A stretch of DNA of 5,836 nucleotides from Chloroflexi bacterium RBG_16_64_32 (GTDB lineage: Bacteria; Chloroflexota; Dehalococcoidia; SM23-28-2; RBG-16-64-32). The notes under the pieces are model-generated. The model was not told where the DNA came from. It saw only the letters and a program-made list of their open reading frames with translations, and ran no database searches. The DNA lies in the NCBI GenBank assembly GCA_001795235.1, contig MGNZ01000052.1:1397-7232 (forward strand). Direction: 5' to 3'. Below, one piece after another: positions 3,491 to 5,836 of this stretch (positions within the stretch are counted from its first letter, which is position 1; the number at the start of each line of letters is the position of its first letter). The position numbers were made by a program, and so were the translations under genes.

Positions 3491-5836
3491 CTAGCGCAGC
3501 TTCGCCCGGATCTCGAACTCCCCGCCCTTCACTTCGACAACTGTAATGCCGTCCTCATGCCGCACCGCGAGCCCCGAGGCGTCGCCGCCGGTGCGCACCT
3601 CGGGCGCGACCGCCGGCTCAACGAAGCGCACTAGATAGTCCCAGGGCGGCCCGCTTACCTTCAGCCGCATCTCTACGTCCAACCGCTCGGCCTCCACAGT
3701 CAGCGGTTGATCCGGACTCCAGACAGTCGCCTCGGCCCGATCTGACACCCGCACGTCGACGGTCAGCGGCCGCCACTCCCGCTGCCCCACGAAGTCCATC
3801 TCCGGCGCGGTCACCAGCAGGGATTCGCCGCGAACGTACAGCGGAAGCCGCTCCAGCGGCGCCACCAGGCGCAGGTGTCGCGGCCCTTCCAGCCGCTCAC
3901 CGCTCCACCAGTCGTACCAGGCCCCCGGCGGCAGGTAGACAAGGCAGCGTCCTTCGTCGTTCATCACAGGAACCACCAGCAGGTTCGGCCCCAGCAGGAA
4001 CTCGTAGTCGACTGCGGGCGCCACGGGGTCGTCGGGGTACTCCAGCGCCAGCGGCCGCACCACCGGCAGGCCCGTAGCCTCCGCCTCTCTGGCCAGTGAA
4101 TATATGTAGGGCAGCAGGCGGTAGCGCAGCCGCGTGAACTCCCTAACCACATCTACCGCTTCATCGCCGAAGTACCACGGCTCGCGGCCGCGGATGCCGT
4201 GGAAGCGGGCGTGGCAGGAGAGCAGGCCGAACTGCGCCCAGCGCACGTACAACGTAGGGTCAGGGGGCTCGAGGTTGTCGGGGTTCCAGAAGCCGCCGAT
4301 GTCGTGGCTCCACATGCTGATCCCGGACAGGCTAAGGCTCAATCCCGAGCGCAGCGCCGCCGCCATGCCGCCCCAGGTGGTGGGCTGGTCGCCCGTCCAG
4401 TTGATCGGATACCTCTGCGAGCCGGCGTATCCCGAGCGGCTGAACAGCATCGCCTCGCCGCGCTCTTCGCGCATCACCTCGTACACACAGCGGTTGTAGA
4501 GCAGCGGATAGACGTTGTGCACCTGCTCCCCCGTCCGCCCATCCGCGAAAAGCGCGTCCGGGGGCACCGCCTCCCCGTAGTCAGGCTTGAACGCTGCCAC
4601 CCCCATGCGCAGGTAGGAGCGGTGCTTGTCCTGCCACCAGCGGTAGGCGTCAGGGTTGGTGAAGTCCGGCAGCACCGTGTCGTCGGAGTTCTCCAGGGGA
4701 CGGGCGAGGCCGCCCTTCCGCGAGCGCACGAAGTAGCCCTTCTCCACCCCTTCGCGGTGCATCTCCGTGTTCAGCCACACGTAAGGGTTCTCCCACAGGC
4801 TGAGCTTGAACCCCCGCTCCGCCAGCCAGCGCACGAACCCCTCTGGATCGGGGAACGCCTCCTCGTCCCACACAAAGTCGCAACCGTCCAGCTCCCGCGA
4901 CCGCCGCTCCTTTAGCCACAGCGGGTCCAGGTGTATCACGTCCCCGGCGATGCCGAGCTGGCGCAGCCGCTCCACTATCCCCTCCACCTGCTCGCGATCG
5001 CGATACATGCAGCGGGAGAACCACGCGCCGAACGACCACACCGGAGGCGCCACCGGCCGTCCCGTCAGCTCCGTGTACCGCCCGATGATCTCCTTAGGGC
5101 CCGGCCCGTATACAAAGAAGTAGTCCAGGTAAGGGTCCTCCACCCGGAAGGCGGCCGACTGAAGAGCGGGCTGGCCCAGCTCATACACGATCTTGGAGCT
5201 GTGGTGCACGAATATCCCGTAGCCGCGGCTGCTCACGAAGAAGGGGATGTTGAGGTAGCAGACCGGCGCCATCAGCCCACCCGTGGGGTCACGCGACCAG
5301 GAGACTATGCGCTGGCCGCGCCTATCGACCGGCCCGAACTGCTCGCCCAGCCCGTACAGCCGCTCCTCCGGCGTCAGCGAGAACGAGTCGTGGAAGGCAA
5401 CTCGGCCCTGTTCGTCCCGCGAGAACCCGAGCGGCAGAGCCAACGGCGTCCGCAGCAGCTGCCGGTCCGCCGAGGGCTCGATCAGGACGCGACCATCGGC
5501 GTCCTCGACAGTCAGGGCCCACAGTGCCCGCGCCAGTCGCAGCTTGAGGCGGCCGCTATCCACAACGAGGCCACCCTCGTCTTCGGTCAGCCCCGTCTGG
5601 TAGCGGCGGTGGGCGCCCTCTACGAGCATAGGCGAATCGGCGGGCGGTTCTTCGTTCAGCCAAACACGCAGGCGGAACACCTCAGGCGTGACGAACGCCA
5701 GCTCCGCCTGCACCGTCTCCCCGCCCTCCGTGCGGGCCTCCAGCCGCACCCCACGCTCGACCTGCCGGTGGGAGGCGATGGACGTGACGTAGTCGTACTG
5801 CCGCTTGGGGTCAGCGAATATCGGCGTCCAGTCGTC
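3491..5836 (-). CDS. GH31 glycoside hydrolase, YicI-like alpha-xylosidase (5' end outside window)
   Basis: The reading frame is open from its TAG stop (3493-3491) to the right edge, 781 codons in view. Residues are numbered here from the in-frame GTG at 5749. Order: N-terminal beta-sandwich with LYGLGEQFGPVDRRGQ (131-146) and LNIPFFVSSRGYGIFVHH (166-183); a (beta/alpha)8 barrel at about 230-560; then C-terminal beta-sandwich domains. The nucleophile is D390 in FKPDYGE, matching KTDFGE of E. coli YicI, and the acid/base is D454 in INWTGDQ. Their 64-residue spacing is close to YicI, and MWSHDIGGFWNPDN (479-492) is another family signature. Such enzymes hydrolyse terminal alpha-xylosyl (some alpha-glucosyl) residues with retention, for example from xyloglucan oligosaccharides. 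Specificity is uncertain: YicI has Cys-Phe after HFD, but here HLD is followed by Pro276-Leu277. GTG 5749 is not the likely start, because the 29 upstream codons (including DPKRQYDYVTSIASHRQVERG) read as coding. No signal peptide can be judged. It converges on the HNH gene, 4 bp between stops. Confidence 0.93.
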   Translation of the reverse strand, partial: DDWTPIFADPKRQYDYVTSIASHRQVERGVRLEARTEGGETVQAELAFVTPEVFRLRVWLNEEPPADSPMLVEGAHRRYQTGLTEDEGGLVVDSGRLKLRLARALWALTVEDADGRVLIEPSADRQLLRTPLALPLGFSRDEQGRVAFHDSFSLTPEERLYGLGEQFGPVDRRGQRIVSWSRDPTGGLMAPVCYLNIPFFVSSRGYGIFVHHSSKIVYELGQPALQSAAFRVEDPYLDYFFVYGPGPKEIIGRYTELTGRPVAPPVWSFGAWFSRCMYRDREQVEGIVERLRQLGIAGDVIHLDPLWLKERRSRELDGCDFVWDEEAFPDPEGFVRWLAERGFKLSLWENPYVWLNTEMHREGVEKGYFVRSRKGGLARPLENSDDTVLPDFTNPDAYRWWQDKHRSYLRMGVAAFKPDYGEAVPPDALFADGRTGEQVHNVYPLLYNRCVYEVMREERGEAMLFSRSGYAGSQRYPINWTGDQPTTWGGMAAALRSGLSLSLSGISMWSHDIGGFWNPDNLEPPDPTLYVRWAQFGLLSCHARFHGIRGREPWYFGDEAVDVVREFTRLRYRLLPYIYSLAREAEATGLPVVRPLALEYPDDPVAPAVDYEFLLGPNLLVVPVMNDEGRCLVYLPPGAWYDWWSGERLEGPRHLRLVAPLERLPLYVRGESLLVTAPEMDFVGQREWRPLTVDVRVSDRAEATVWSPDQPLTVEAERLDVEMRLKVSGPPWDYLVRFVEPAVAPEVRTGGDASGLAVRHEDGITVVEVKGGEFEIRAKLR

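Noticed and set aside
4199..4915. Long plus-strand open frame of 238 codons opposite the GH31 gene
   Set aside because: It lies antisense to well-conserved GH31 catalytic sequence, its composition is Arg/His/Pro/Val-rich as expected of a high-G+C shadow frame, and no domain is recognisable.
1..5836. CRISPR arrays, tRNA or rRNA genes, insertion sequences, terminal repeats
   Set aside because: No repeated spaced units, no tRNA-like clover leaf and no transposase or long inverted repeats were found on reading; almost every base lies in a recognised gene.

Overview
This is a G+C-rich bacterial window of ordinary chromosomal character (roughly 60-65% G+C by eye). It is densely coded, and no insertion sequence, tRNA, rRNA, CRISPR array or phage gene could be seen. 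Gene style suggests a Chloroflexota bacterium, perhaps Dehalococcoidia-like. The reasons are the stand-alone HNH protein with the N-terminal NQNYEPLNV block, the lar genes, GTG starts and weak or absent Shine-Dalgarno sites. This placement is an inference from impression and has not been checked by a search.

Left third (1-1625, minus strand): a compact operon read leftward, larB - lipoprotein gene - larC, with larC cut by the window edge. LarB and LarC act in synthesis of the nickel-pincer nucleotide cofactor used by lactate racemase and its relatives. The lipoprotein gene overlaps the larB stop by four bases (GTGA) and ends two bases before the larC start. Its last codons supply the larC ribosome binding site. 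The larB start is odd: a strong AAGGAGG lies 5 nt before an ACG codon exactly where the family normally has ATG. An extended -10 promoter sits just upstream.

Middle (1626-3486, plus strand): a compact divergent promoter region separates larB from a PAP2 lipid phosphatase gene. A CvpA-family membrane protein gene follows after 38 bp, then an HNH nuclease-family gene that appears to have its own extended -10 promoter.

Right (3491-5836, minus strand): a large GH31 glycoside hydrolase gene of the YicI alpha-xylosidase type, converging on the HNH gene with only 4 bp between stop codons. Its reading frame stays open through the right edge, so its 5' end lies outside the window.

No new defence or mobile system is evident. 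The points most worth checking are the lipoprotein gene embedded between larB and larC, the apparent ACG start of larB, and the non-standard -1 subsite residues of the GH31 enzyme.
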